Source: Bostrychus sinensis (taxonomy: Eukaryota > Chordata > Actinopteri > Gobiiformes > Eleotridae). Taken from it: a stretch of DNA of 64,000 bases. A model generated the notes under the pieces. That model was not told the DNA's origin, made no database searches, and saw only the letters and a program-made list of their open reading frames with translations. The stretch is taken from assembly GCA_020698575.1 (NCBI GenBank), contig CM036243.1:11957903-12021902 (forward strand). Reading direction: 5' to 3'. Position 1 is the stretch's first letter. Every line of letters starts with the position of its first letter. Positions 45,139 to 56,760 of the stretch are shown one piece after another. Made by a program: the position numbers and the translations under genes.

Positions 45139-45180
45139 TTTGTTATGCATAGTACTATGTGTCTCACGTATTAAATCCCA
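45139..45180. repeat. Direct repeat bracketing two SINEs, copy 2
   Basis: TTTGTTATGCATAGTACTAT, GTGTCTCACGTATTAAATCCCA. Partner of 44521-44562. Confidence 0.9.
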
Positions 45181-45910
45181 CCAGCCTCCAGGCCACATTC
45201 AAAACCTCTCGCTACGCTTCAATTGTACGCATCGATTTTTCTTTTCCTTTTCCACTGAGCTGAAATGTTAACTTGTTGACCTTGTGTTTTGGTTTTCTTT
45301 CTCATTCTCTGTCTGTTAGTCCAGTGCACATATATATGCCCGGAGAATAGTATGTTCAGGGTAAGTCTGCCCATAAGTGTAAGGGGTTCAAATGGGGAAC
45401 CAGGCAAATGTTGAGTGAGGAAGTGGCAGAAAAGGTCAGCAGACAGGATGGCCTTTTTTTTATCTGATATGGGGGAGGCAGCGAGAGAGAGGGGATGACT
45501 GTAGTCACTTGGTGGGGAGAGGGAGGAAGCTAGATTAGCAGTAAAGTGGAGCTAAATAGCTAAACAATAAAGAGATAAGAATTCTAAAGGGTAACCAATA
45601 AGAACATTTAACTCTAACCAACAGAAGTGTATTTGTTATTATTATATAACAATCAACAACAATCATCACAATTATTTACACCTCTGTCAAAAAGAGACCA
45701 ATGCATTTTAGTCCGCCTCTCTCTGTTAGTCAACCATTCCAGGCCAGTCTCTGTTAATTTTTTTTCGCACACCTCATTCTGTATTATGAGCTTACAGACC
45801 ATTAAGCAAAGCTGAGAGAGTGGAATATTGCCATAATTTTATTAGATAAAATTCACTTTCATAAATCAAAAACTCAGAAATTGAAATCATGCTTTAGATA
45901 TATTTGGTGA

Positions 45911-46105
45911 GGCGGCAATAGCTCAGTAAGAGAGACTTTCGCTCTCTAACCTAACTCTCTAACCTGAAGGCTGGCAGTTTGATCCCTGGTATTGGCAGTG
46001 CATATATTATTGTTGTGTCCTTGGGCTAGACACCTCACCCACCTTGCCTATCTATGAATGTGTCAGTGTGACTGTGTTTTGTCAGAGGGGCCGTAGGTTC
46101 TGCTT

Positions 46106-46145
<40 letters not shown>
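45911..46145 (+). mobile_element. tRNA-derived SINE, copy 2, with (ATT)n tail
   Basis: Head GGCGGCAATAGCTCAGTAAG (box A) and GGCTGGCAGTTTGATCCCTGG (box B). Body: TTGTTGTGTCCTTGGGCTAG, ACACCTCACCCACCTTGCCT, then GTCAGAGGGGCCGTAGG. It jumps to an (ATT)12-13 tail at 46108-46145, the usual 3' terminus of this SINE group, so the middle of the body is deleted. A tandem ACTCTCTAACCT duplication occurs in the head. Confidence 0.85.
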
Positions 46146-46146
<1 letters not shown>

Positions 46147-46149
46147 GTT

Positions 46150-48299
46150 CTTTGTCAATTTTAAAACTTTTGTAAGCCTATATTAATGATCTGAGATAAA
46201 TTTAAATTTATTTTTGATGTATACAGTTTACTGTTTTTTGTGTGTGTATATTGTATGATAATTATCTTGATTGTTGCATATAAAATCCTATATATTGAGA
46301 TGAGATTAAAAGTTTTTTTTTATTACTGATGGCAAGTTGCTATTTCTGAGTTACCTCTCACTCTTATTAACTATGCTTAATAACCATAGTCCAGTCCTTA
46401 ATATTTAACTGTGTTTATATTACACAACCAGTAATATTAAATTATATTGAAATTTAAACCTGAAAAGAAAGGCAATTATGCATGAAGCAAGTGTGGACCC
46501 CGATCTAATTATGTTGGTGATATGCTGTCCACTGGTTTCCCTGACTCTAATTAGTCCTGCTACAGTCTCTAGTCTAAAACATTATAAAATTAAACATCTT
46601 GCAACTCTGAACCAAATCATGTAAACTAGGATCACATTAATTTTTATTTACCAGGAGTCTATTTAGCAGTGGTGTGATCTTACTCAAACTCAAAAGTTAG
46701 GAACATTCCCACACACTAGAACCATTAATGTTCTATGCTCAACCACAACATGTCCTTTTCACTATACAAGCTGCAGCCTCTGCTTCTGTTATACTTTTTG
46801 ATCATAAGTCTGACATTCGACCTGTAAAAAATTAGTATTGACCAGAACGGTGACTTTACAGCATGTTAAAAAAGATGGCCTGGGCCTCTATTGAAGAAAA
46901 CTGCAAAGAGTTGAATTAGCCTATTCTATCTTGTGTATGAGGGTACTATGATTGACAAGCAACTCACTTAATTCTTGTGGTGTAGCTGTTTCTGAATGGT
47001 ATATAGCAGCAACCACATTTGTGCTACTCTGCCTATTTATGTTGCTGTTTCACAGTATTTCTCATATTACTCATGCGGGAATATAATTTAAGCTCATTTG
47101 ATGGCTTCTAGTGACTGACTTGTTGATCATCAACCATGCAGTAATAATAAGTACTGACAAATCAAAACTATCTTTGTGCATCACTTAGTATCTATTTATT
47201 GAGTATACTCTGAGGTTTAGTGGTTCTTCATATAACTTGTGCTTGATCTCCACTTAGTGTAAAATAAAAGCAGTACCGTAAAATAAAAGCTCTAAAGTTA
47301 CCTGTAATTGTACCTTTTGCGATTTGAAAATTATGGTTATGGCGGATGTCAGACTCTCCACCACAACCCAGTAAAAGGCTATCATGACTCTAATTGCTAA
47401 GTTCAGCCCTCTTCAGCTCCCTCAAAAAACAGTGGTAGCAGTGGTGGGCCTTTTTGGTGTCCATATTGATTTTTTGTGTGAAGTTATTTGCTTGATATTT
47501 AAAAGTGGACACCATTTCCCATTCTCATGAAAAGGGGAAGGGCATGTGGAAGTTTTTCACAAGTCCACTACTAATTCTTTGGCCATCTCTATTAACTGTA
47601 TATTATGTACTACTCTATGGCTTGTAATAACGTAATACTAAGCTGTTTCTTTCATCTTTTTATCCTTCATCATTTTGGCTATAACACAATTTTAAGTGGC
47701 TAAATCTAGTCAATTTGAAAAAAAAAAAAAAAAAAAAAAACTTTTTAACTGAACAGAATGTAGTTTCAATACTACATGTTGTAAAAAAAAAAAAAGTATT
47801 AAACTTGACGTAGATGTCTGAGATAATTTTTGAGATTCTTCTTAGAACTGCACAGAGCCGTACTGATGTCTGAGCACAATACCTGAAGCTAATTTACATT
47901 CTTTGCCAGCTCCAAAAGTCAGCCTTGATTTTATTTTCAGACTTAGATAAAAGTGTTGACTCCTATCTAAAGGAGCAGACCAGGACAAGAGTATGTTTTC
48001 TTGTTTTGTACGGTCTCTTAGAAGTTCTGTAAAAGGCAAGGACCAAAATAACACAAAGGTTTGAGTGCTTTTCTGGGTTAGACGTGACAATGTAGCTTCT
48101 CGGTAATGTTGGCACGCACACTAGTCTGAGCATTAGTGCAGCGCAGTGGCTTTAATTAAGAGCTGCTCCTCCTCTGCGCTGAAATATGTGGCATCACCTT
48201 TGTACCTGTTGTTAATTACCATCTCTGTGTTCAGCTTAGCTCAGAGCTCCGCATGTCCTTGGCCCACCCGCAGCCCCCCCTCCTGCAAACCTCGTTGTT
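46150..48299. other. Unique intronic stretch
   Basis: AT-rich, no gene or repeat family recognised; includes A23 at 47718-47740 and A12 at 47783-47794. The only longer frame (82 codons, minus strand, 47842-48090) resembles no family. Confidence 0.45.
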
Positions 48300-48560
48300 A
48301 CAATTTTGAAAAAGATGTGACACTGAGTAAAATGTAAAAATTCAAACAGCAGAATGATATGCAAATCCCATAAAACCATGTACAATAGACCTCTAACAAC
48401 ATATCAGGTACTGAAACTGAGATCCTTTATCTATACATTGCAAATAATAGCTCATTTTGAATTTTTAAGTCTCAAAAAAGTTAGGACAGAGCAACAAAGG
48501 CTAGAACTAAACTGGCAACATTTTATTAAAGATTTCTGGGTATAAAAGGATTATTTTAGA
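48300..48560. mobile_element. Repeat D, copy 2
   Basis: GTGACACTGAGTAAAATGTAA, AGCAGAATGATATGCAAATCC, CATAAAACCATGTACAATAG, ACAACATATCAGGTACTGAA, AATAGCTCATTTTGAATTTT, CTCAAAAAAGTTAGGACAGA, GCAACAAAGGCTAGAAC. The order matches the common fish repeat. Confidence 0.7.
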
Positions 48561-49662
48561 AAAGCAGGTGTGTATCATTAGTATTGGATGTACTGGATGC
48601 TCATGACCTTCAGGTGCTCAAGATACACTGCATTAAAAACTTGGATTTGTGCCAGTGGTGTTCAAAAACTGGAAGTGTTCCTGATTCATGCAATGACTTC
48701 CAGTACAGAATAATGTATGTTTTTAATACAGTGTTGCTGGAGGACCTGAAAATTATAAGCATCCAATTCATCCAATAACAATAACACAGACTCTGCTTTT
48801 CAAAAATGCTCATTTTACACTCTTATTTATTTTATAGCTGGGTATACACTGCAGAATTTCAGCCAACTCAGACGGGGAAAAATCGTCCGTCTTAAAGTAG
48901 GACAGGGTCAAAGATCACAGTTAGAGCTGTTCTATGACCAAAGACAAGCTGCGTCAAATATCAGGCAGTGTCAGATATATTCATTAATATTCATTGCAGA
49001 GTGTGTCTGCCTTTCGCTGCACCTACGATTTCTGTCAGATGTTTGACCAACAGGAAAACACCAGGGCATGTTTATGTTCTATTGTACACAGAATATAGAT
49101 TTGCAAAACCATTGCCGTATGTGTTTATTTCCATTTTACTTAGTGTCCTAACTTCTTGAGAACTGAGATTGTACAAAGTGCAGACAACTCCCAGCAGTGT
49201 GAATGTGTGTTCACCTCTCCTGGTTATTGATGGACTCAGTCCTACCTCTACCTACATGACCTAGTTCTGGCGCGCTGACACCATGCGTTCACATCACGCC
49301 TGCAGCAAACACATGTTGTCAGTGAGGCGGAGAGGAAGGGGGGAATGAGAGACAAAGTGGGATACTTCAGAGAACATCCAAGTACTATTTGTTTTTTATA
49401 GATCAGTGTTTCACAAACCAGTTTTTTCCCCCACTGGATCCATTTTAAAAAGCCAGTAGAATTGTAACCAAACATATCTGGTTTAGCTCTGTTTGGCATT
49501 TTTTATAAAAGGTTTAACACCATAAATTTAGTTCTCTTTAGTGTACTTTTAAGGATTATTATTATTATTCCTTGTTTCTGGTACTTTTCTTGCCCCTAAC
49601 CCTTTTAAAAGAAGATTATTTTAATTTTTTTTTTGTCTATAGACTACCACATTTTTAACATA

Positions 49663-50094
49663 CCGTATTTTCCGCACTATAAGGCGCACCTAAAAGCCTT
49701 TAATTTTCTCAAAAAACGACAGTGTGCCTTATAATCCAATGCGCCTTATATATGGATCAATGTTGGTTAATTATGGCTACTGTATTCAGGGGGCGTTGCC
49801 CAAGGTAAAAACGATAAAGGGAAATTCCAGTCCCAGCTGTTCATGTAGAAGAGTTGCGACATTGAGGAGAAAGAAAACTGAGCGCTCGAACGCTGTTCAT
49901 GTAGCTTTGAACTGTGACAAATGGAGATGGAAATACATTGTTTTCAACAAGGGAGTTGTAAGAATGCTGGTTTGTATTCTATTAATAAAGTTTGACTAAC
50001 TTATCTGACTGTTTTATTGACATTCCCTTTAGCGCAGCGCCATCTAGTGGATGCGCCTTATAATGCGGTGCGCCCTATAGTGCGGAAAATACGG
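49663..50094. mobile_element. Pogo-like MITE with TA target duplication
   Basis: 432 bp between TA dinucleotides (49661-49662 and 50095-50096). Terminal repeats CCGTATTTTCCGCACTATA-AGGCGCACC (left) and, opposite strand, CCGTATTTTCCGCACTATA-GGGCGCACC differ at one position. A second inverted word set (GCGCCTTATA) lies inside both ends. The family is very common in fish and other vertebrates. The interior frame 49724-49999 (91 codons) is not a transposase. Near-identity of the ends suggests a fairly recent copy. Confidence 0.88.
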
Positions 50095-50589
50095 TACATT
50101 AAAGGGCTACTCAGATCAAAGTACTTTTTCAGTGGTAAGCTTCAGGTGTAGTTAAGTTTGTTACCATTATAACATAACATTGACATCAGTCTTGCTGCAC
50201 CAGTCATAACCATAATTTTTTAAAGATATTTTAGGTCTTTTTCTGCAATGTTGATAGTGTAGTTGAGAAGTGGCAGGAAGTCATGGGGGAGAGAGCGGGG
50301 AGAGACATTCAGCAAAGTGTGGCCGTGCATATGTGCCACAGCTCTACCAACTGAGCTATATTGTGGGGGCAGTCATAACCATGATTAACCAATCATTATC
50401 AATGATAGATCAATCACAACAATTTTTCTAAAATAGGGCGGACTTAATACCTTTAAAAAACCTTAATGTTCTTCTTATCTTATAGACTTCCTTTCAAAGT
50501 GCATAAGTTCCAGTACTTCCATTTGAATTTCAGTTGGTTGTACAATGTATGTTTATCCTGTTGTACTCAGATGTAGTTTACTTTGTGTT

Positions 50590-51036
50590 CAGGGTTTTAT
50601 ACTAACTTTTTTGCTCACCAGCCACTGTGGTGGGTGTACTTCAGATGTTACTAGCCTTTTAGGATTTTCACTAGCCACAGTTTAGCTGTTCAAATATTGT
50701 ATATTGTGATGACAGAAATGTGCTAAAATTTGGTTTTACAATTAAATGGAGTTTTACCAGATACAGTATTTGCACAACATCTCTTAAACCATGTTGTTAG
50801 GTTTCAATTAAGGCGCTGTTAATGGCTAATAATATTTTTTATTTAACTATGAGGCAAAAATATATAAACTTTTGTGGTAAATTCTAAAGATAGTAGAAAT
50901 TCAGGCCTAAACTCTCTTTTTAAAAATGTATAAAATCTAACTGGCTAAAGTGCCTGGTTGGAGTGAATGTGTTACCCGCCAAAATGAATAATCCACCTGC
51001 ATTTCACTGGTTGGCTAGTGTTAATGTCAAGCCCTG
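50590..51036. mobile_element. hAT MITE next to the inpp4b exon
   Basis: 447 bp. Left CAGGGTTTTATACTAAC, right on the opposite strand CAGGGCTTGACATTAACAC. Flanking 8-mers TTTGTGTT (50582-50589) and TTCCTGTT (51037-51044) agree at 6/8 positions. Inner CACCAGCCACTGTGG and CTAGTG...ACCAGTG words form subterminal inverted repeats. It ends 214 bp before the exon at 51251, outside the splice acceptor. Confidence 0.82.
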
Positions 51037-51250
51037 TTCCTGTTTATTTGTTATCTTTCCCTGGGAGTCAAACTTGATTGGACAATGACTAAAGACATTC
51101 CTTGTATAGAATAGGATAAGATTTAGGATGTATACAGTTGTTCACTCATTTCATAGCTCTGAAATGTCTTGTTTTGGAAATATATCTATTAGTATATACT
51201 TTAACCCACAAGTGCCCCCTTGTTGAAAGTCTGTATTTCTTATTTTTCAG

Positions 51251-51330
51251 AGCAACTTCCTGGGCACGGCTACATTTTCCATAGGCGATCTCCTGAGGGC
51301 TAAAGATGAACGGCTAACCTTAAGCCTCAG
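51251..51330 (+). CDS. inpp4b: inpp4b exon, second part of C2 domain segment (internal exon)
   Basis: Internal coding exon of 80 nt starting in phase 0 and ending in phase 2. It reads SNFLGTATFSIGDLLRAKDE then RLTLSLR, matching the INPP4 C2 pattern S-F-L-G-x-A-x-F-x-x-G-[DE]-L-L-[KR] ... L-x-L-S-L-R. The acceptor is strong (long T-rich tract, TTATTTTTCAG, AG at 51249-51250). The donor is consensus GTAAGT at 51331. It joins in frame to the exon ending at 7213, giving ...KDKSQES|SNFLGTATF... . From memory, human INPP4B has roughly 18 more residues at this junction. I did not find an equivalent small exon, so it may be absent in this fish, unrecognised, or lost in this splice form. A hAT MITE ends 214 bp upstream (51036). 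Confidence 0.92.
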
Positions 51331-51639
51331 GTAAGTCCATGCTTATGATTATACCCACCTACACACTGCATCTCTACTGCGCTAGTCAAACACATTCCAG
51401 ACTTTACACTTAAAAAATATGCTGTCTTTTAACGCCAGAACTGACAGACCAAGTCAAACATCAGACTCTACCGGGCTGGGATAGAGAATCTGAATGCAGA
51501 ACGGGCACATTACAGTAGCTGCCAGCAATGTTTGTTTCTACAATGTTATGTTCGTGTGTGGGAATACAGTGCTGTGATCTGGGTTGTGGTTTTTGTATAG
51601 TGAAAAGTAATTGTCAGTCTGAAAGCGAGTGAAGTGAAT

Positions 51640-51985
51640 ACAGTTGTACAACCCAAATGTAAATTAATCTTATAAAAACACATTTTATACATAATAGAAC
51701 ATAAACATTTTAGGTGTTTTTACCAATTCATGACAAATAATAATAACTCATTTTGAATTTGATGGCAGCAACACATCTCAAACAAGTTGGGAGAGGGCAA
51801 AAAAAAAAGGGGATGGAAAAAAAGTGATACTCTAAATGGAAATCACTACTTAGATCAGAAACATTTCCAGTTGTCAATGTTTTTAAATTTCAGCACCTGT
51901 TTTATGTGATTTGCAGAAATCACTCTGCTTTTATCTTATATACTATTTTAACTTATAACGATTTTTGGAATTGGGGTTGCAGTTT
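51640..51985. mobile_element. Repeat D, copy 3, with both ends
   Basis: Left AGTTGTACAACCCAAATGTA; right, opposite strand, CTGCAACCCCAATTCCAAAAA. Inside: CTCATTTTGAATTTGATGGC, AGCAACACATCTCAAACAAG, TTGGGAGAGGGCAAAAAAA. The only copy here with both termini. About 345 bp, no coding capacity. Confidence 0.7.
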
Positions 51986-51989
51986 AAAA

Positions 51990-54340
51990 TGTGTTGTTTG
52001 CGTCACATTTTTTTATTATGCAGAATCCCAAGCATAGAAGTGATGATGATAAATAATGAATGAGAAAAAGGTCAAAACTACGCAAATGTACCACACTTCA
52101 ATCAAAAGGACACTAGGATGTCATGGTATAATCAAAAGCAAAGCCACCAGTAAAGGACAAAAAATACAAAGCGGAATTATTTATTTTTTTCAGGAAAGTG
52201 ATCGAAAACTAAAAGGCCAGTCATTTTTACAACGGTTATACATTTTCCTTTCACAACGAAACATCAAAACATCAAGTCACAGATAAGCCGCTCCTTCGAA
52301 TATGATTAATGCTGCATCCTTTTATGAAAGCTTGACATGATTGCCAAAAGTAAGTTGCACATCTATAAATAGTTGTCTGCCGTGCTCTGACAGCTATGAA
52401 ATGTTGTTTTGCTGCTCGGTTTACTAATTCTACACAGATGTAAAAAGGTGATGCAGAGCGCTAACTATGTAACATGAGTGTAGTGTAATTGGTGCTTAGT
52501 GCGGCTAATTTACACCTGATTGGAATAAGGCTGAATGATTAATTACAATGTCATAAAATATATTTTTCAATTTGTAGAGGCCGCATGTGTTGTATCTTTT
52601 AATGTTTGCGGTTTACTATATTTTTCTCTTATTAACTGGACATCAGAAAGATAATAGCTTACAACAGCTAGTTGACTTCAGTTTTACTACATGCTGAAAG
52701 GTTGGTGCTCAACAAGGCATTCACCATAGTACTGTGAATCAATTAGCTAAATAAAAAATGTCATTCATATAACTTCAAGCATCATGTAATAGGCTATTTT
52801 AATAACACAGACCTGGCATACAATAAACAATAGTCAATCCTTTCAAGTTCATACTGTCTTCTTAAGTTAGTTACTGTTTCAACTTTCTTTTAGTCAGGCA
52901 GAACCACATAAGCGGCCTACAAGATATGTCACAGTAACATCACATGATGCTTCTGACAAAGGCTACAGGAAGTAGCTGAAACTAGTAGAGCAGGTAAACA
53001 AACTCCAAGCTCCTGACTAATAGAATCTTAAAAGAGTAACAATAGTCATTGTATCTATACTAATAATAAAAAGGAAACATATATTCACATAAAGAATCAC
53101 AATTGCAACATAGGTTTAGAAAAACAAAAACAAAGGAAATTTGCTGTATTGACAGATCCCTTGAATTTGGTGTTTAAAGTCCTATTTAGTCAATATTTAG
53201 TGTGTACTACAGCTTTGTACAAGTTAAATAAAGGACACTATGTAGGCTTTATTATTAACGCATACTGTAAGATTTAGCCAATTGAATGCTTGTGTTCTAA
53301 AATTAGGTGTACTTCCAATAGCTGGATGGCCGATTTCATTGTTGTGCTTGTCAACAATGAATCAATGGTCAACAATGAACCTTCTCCATTTATTGAGGCT
53401 TGGGACTAGCACAAAAAGCGCTGGCTTGTGACTGCTTATGCCTGGTTTAAACAGACGACAGGGAAACAAAGTTTATTGTAATATTTTAATGTTGGCAATG
53501 TATTGACATAATTGCTGAACTCAGGGCTTGGTTGGATGTAAGTCCTGGTATATTTTTGTTTTGGTTCAGGTTGACTTTGTAATATAGACACAGACAAAGT
53601 CAGACATGTTGGAGGTTGGGGAAATTGCTGAATGGACTTTCAAAAAATAAACCAAAAGACAAGAGGAACATGAAGAAAAAGTAAATTGTGTTTGATCATA
53701 AAATAGATTAACAAGCACAATAAGTTGCAATTGCTTGTTAATTTGCTTGTCAAGTTTCATTTGTAATTTTAAGCAGAAGACAATCAATTAATTTGATGCT
53801 TCTAATTGTACTTTAAAAACTAACAGAAAAACAAGTCAGTCTAGTCAACAAATTTGTAAAGATAACAGGAAAAAATATCTGTTATGACAACACAGACAGC
53901 TGTCCAAGCAAATGTGGAAAAATGTATTGACAAGGAATTACTATGAAGGAGATGTTGTAACAGAAAGTAAGTCACATTATACATACATCATATATATATT
54001 TTTTTACACCTTTATGGATGTTAGTGTGGACATGAGCTTTTTATTGCTTTTGCAACATCTGTGAATATTCTCATTCATTCAGGTTGTTATAATCAAACAG
54101 AGTCTGAATCCTGGCTAGAGAGACCAGAAGGTTTGAGAGAGTGTTAAAAGATTGCTTTTGTTTTTTGTTTTTTTTGTTTTTTTTTTGTTTTTTCAAGTTG
54201 AAAAAAAAAACTTCTTTTAACAGATGGGGTGGTCTGAAACCTAAACTAAAATAGTATCACTCAGGCTATTAACATCAGGCCCACTAAATGCCTAACCTGG
54301 ACCTCAGAGCCCATATATGATAAGAAGAGAAGACGTCTCG
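51990..54340. other. Unique intronic stretch
   Basis: AT-rich intron with no gene or repeat family recognised. T-rich run at 54150-54200 followed by an A10 run gives a weak hairpin around 54190-54212. Confidence 0.45.
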
Positions 54341-54342
54341 TC

Positions 54343-54380
54343 GACCAATCAGAGGTGAGAAACAAGCTGCTGGTGTGAAG
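54343..54380 (+). repeat. Shared 38-bp block C, copy 2 (CCAAT-box containing)
   Basis: GACCAATCAGAGGTGAGAAA, then CAAGCTGCTGGTGTGAAG; 36/38 identical to 34997-35034. Confidence 0.8.
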
Positions 54381-54384
54381 GACG

Positions 54385-55830
54385 AGGAAACACAGGCCTG
54401 CTAACGAGCCAAAACTGGTCTAAGGCTTTTATCCACAATAGACCAATAGAATGTGGTTTCAAGTCAAGACTCCGCCCTCTAAGAAGTAAAAAACTTAGCC
54501 ACCTGTTTAATTTGGAGAGGATGAGAGATGAAGCAGCTTCAATTCTACAAACTAAGTGCAGATGACTCCCTTTTAACCTTTCCATGAGTGCTTTTGGAAC
54601 TACATTGTGCATAGTCGTTGTAATCAACTGCTCGTGACTTTTTATGTATCTTGTATACGTGTCAGAGCTCAGCTGGTCTAAGCACCTGTAGACAGTTGAG
54701 ATGAAATATTCTCTGCTGTTTCTATTGTCAGACTGCTTCCTTCTCATCCATCGTTTGTGTCTGAAAATATGCCCCGTTGGCTATCTTTTCCTTCTCCCCA
54801 CCATTCTTTGTTACGCCTTTCATTTCCTGCAGCTGATCCCAGGTCAGTCCGAATAATTGCATGTTGCAAAATTGACTGTACAAGCTCCGATGAGAACACA
54901 GACTCTTTTCTCTCCTGTGTGTTTGCAGATTTTCAGTGCAGGTGTTTGCGTTTCACAAAACAGCATGGAATCATCACTTTGCTCTTTTGTAGTTTCACAC
55001 CACTGCTGGGTTTTCTCTTTGGTTTTGTTCATGTTTTATTCCAGAGTATAATGTGAAGTCCTTCCAAGAGTCTCTGTGTTTAGAAGTTGCTTTTTCTAAG
55101 CTGTCTGTATCCATTAGGAGCTCTCGACAGCCATGAGGAAAAGGCTGAAATGGTTAGCTGCTACTTATTGTTAAGGAAACATAAAGACAGATTTGAAAAG
55201 GCCAACATCATCGTGTTATTGTGACATTTCTTCATTATTTTCTCACAAGAATAAAGTGGATTCACATTATGTATAGTGATGTCAGATGCTATTGCTGTTA
55301 GTGGTAATATGGTTTATTGTAGCTGCTGCTGCTGTAGCTGATTTTCTTTAGACCTTTTTGTGTTTGTATAGGCTGCATGCATATTGGGGTGCTGTAAGTG
55401 AGGCAGGTTACAATACATTTTCAATACAAAAATTTGCATTAGCCATCAAAAGTTGCAAAATGCCTACACCCATATAAACAAATAAATGTGTAATATGTGC
55501 TAAAAGTGGAGCAAATCCTGACGCCCCTGAGGTTAGCGTCTTTCAAAGGAGATAAATGAAAACACCACAGACTTTGCTCCGGTGACCTAATGAATATGTA
55601 AAATGTATGTAAATGTATTCCACTGAGCTGTAGTCCTTTTCATTAGCTATCTCTCAAACTGGGTTTCACAAATAGAAGGCGCCATTTCTTTCTTTTTTTA
55701 CTGCCTATGCAATTTCTTAGTAGATAAGGACTAATGTTTGAATTGTCAGTGCCTGGGTAGAGAACATTAATGACTGGCTTAATATTTAGTAGTTTTATTT
55801 AGCAACTCATAAATAATAAATACTTACAAT
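54385..55830. other. Unique intronic stretch
   Basis: No repeat recognised. The overlapping frames at 54349-54747 (minus, 132 codons) and 54757-55056 (plus, 99 codons) have no family resemblance and no convincing splice context. Confidence 0.4.
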
Positions 55831-56760
55831 TCAATTTTCAATTCAGGTTTATTTGTATAGCCCAATATCACAACAAAAGTCGCCTCAAAGGGCTTCACAA
55901 ACAGTTGCTCAAACATAAACACACAATCAGACTTAACACACAATCAGCACAAACAATAACTACACTAAACTAAACAGACCCAGGACACTCCTGTCCTTAG
56001 ACCCTCCTTCTCGGTAAGGAAAAACTCCTAAAAAAAACCCAGCTACGGGAAAAAAGAAGAAACCTTATGGAGCCCATATTGAAGGAGAGATCCTCTCCCA
56101 GGACGGACAGGCAATGCATCTAGGACGGCTAGTCCCTTAGTTCATCTATAGGATCATAGATCAGCTCTGTAAGGAGTCATCCAGACGAGAGTGGGTGAAT
56201 AGGTTGAGGAAGGATGCAGCAGGTGGCCTCATCCAGACAGGTGAGTGGGCGAGATAGATCCGGGAGATCCAGGCTGCAGCAGGGGCCTCATCCAGACAGG
56301 TGAGTGGGGCAAGATAGGTCTGGGAAATCCAGGATGCAGCAGGTGGGCCTCATCCAGACAGGTGAGTGGGGTGAGGGAGATCCGGGAAATCCTTAGAGGT
56401 GAGGTTGAGGGCACACAGGTCGGGACAGGAGCACAGATGGGGTCAGCTATCCAATCGTCACTGGGACATCTGCCAGCAGCCAGGCATCTGAAACAGTCCC
56501 CACTCCCCAGAGGGGAGCGGGAGAGAGGGACAACTTGTGAATAGAAATGAACTGATTGGAGATATAGAGTATTTCATTATATTAATCACGGTGATAGAAG
56601 AGGAGCAGCAGATGAAACCAGAGGACAGAGGCTCAGTGCACCATACTTCCCCCAGCTTCTAGCTCCTAGAGCAGCCTAGCTTCAACTGTGGAATTTACCC
56701 TGTTCCTAGCTGCCCTGACCATAAGCTTTCTCGAAGAGGAGCGTACATTACATAAAACTT
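55831..56760 (+). mobile_element. Dispersed teleost repeat (TTTATTTGTATAGC...GTCGCCTCAAAGG)
   Basis: Blocks seen in a very common fish repeat: CAATTCAGGTTTATTTGTAT, CACAACAAAAGTCGCCTCAA, AGACCCTCCTTCTCGGTAAG, GAAAAACTCCTAAAAAAAAC, GAAGAAACCTTATGGAGCCC, AGAGATCCTCTCCCAGGACG. The 3' region includes GAGCAGCAGATGAAACCAGA, GGCTCAGTGCACC, GAGCAGCCTAGCTTCAACTG and CCATAAGCTTTCTCGAAGAG. Class unresolved. It contains the 60-bp minisatellite below. Confidence 0.65.
56211..56392. repeat. 60-bp minisatellite, three units
   Basis: Units start at 56211, 56271 and 56331 (60, 60 and 62 bp). Each runs AGG[AC]TGCAGCAGG..GCCTCA, TCCAGACAGGTGAGTGGG, then GAGATAGATCCGGGAGATCC or similar. It lies inside the dispersed repeat and is likely length-variable. 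Confidence 0.92.

Larger units (their letters stand above)
7214..51250 (+). other. inpp4b: Very large inpp4b intron (44,037 bp)
   Basis: Bounded by GTGAGT at 7214 and TTATTTTTCAG at 51250, both phase 0. It is AT-rich and contains most of the transposable elements listed below plus long unique stretches. No other protein gene on either strand could be supported inside it. A 44-kb intron is consistent with INPP4B being an unusually long gene with large introns in vertebrates. Confidence 0.85.

Noticed and set aside
48838..48930. Possible second Harbinger-like copy (TATAGCTGGGTATACACTGC)
   Set aside because: Only the first dozen bases resemble the 33176 element and no matching right end or target duplication was found.
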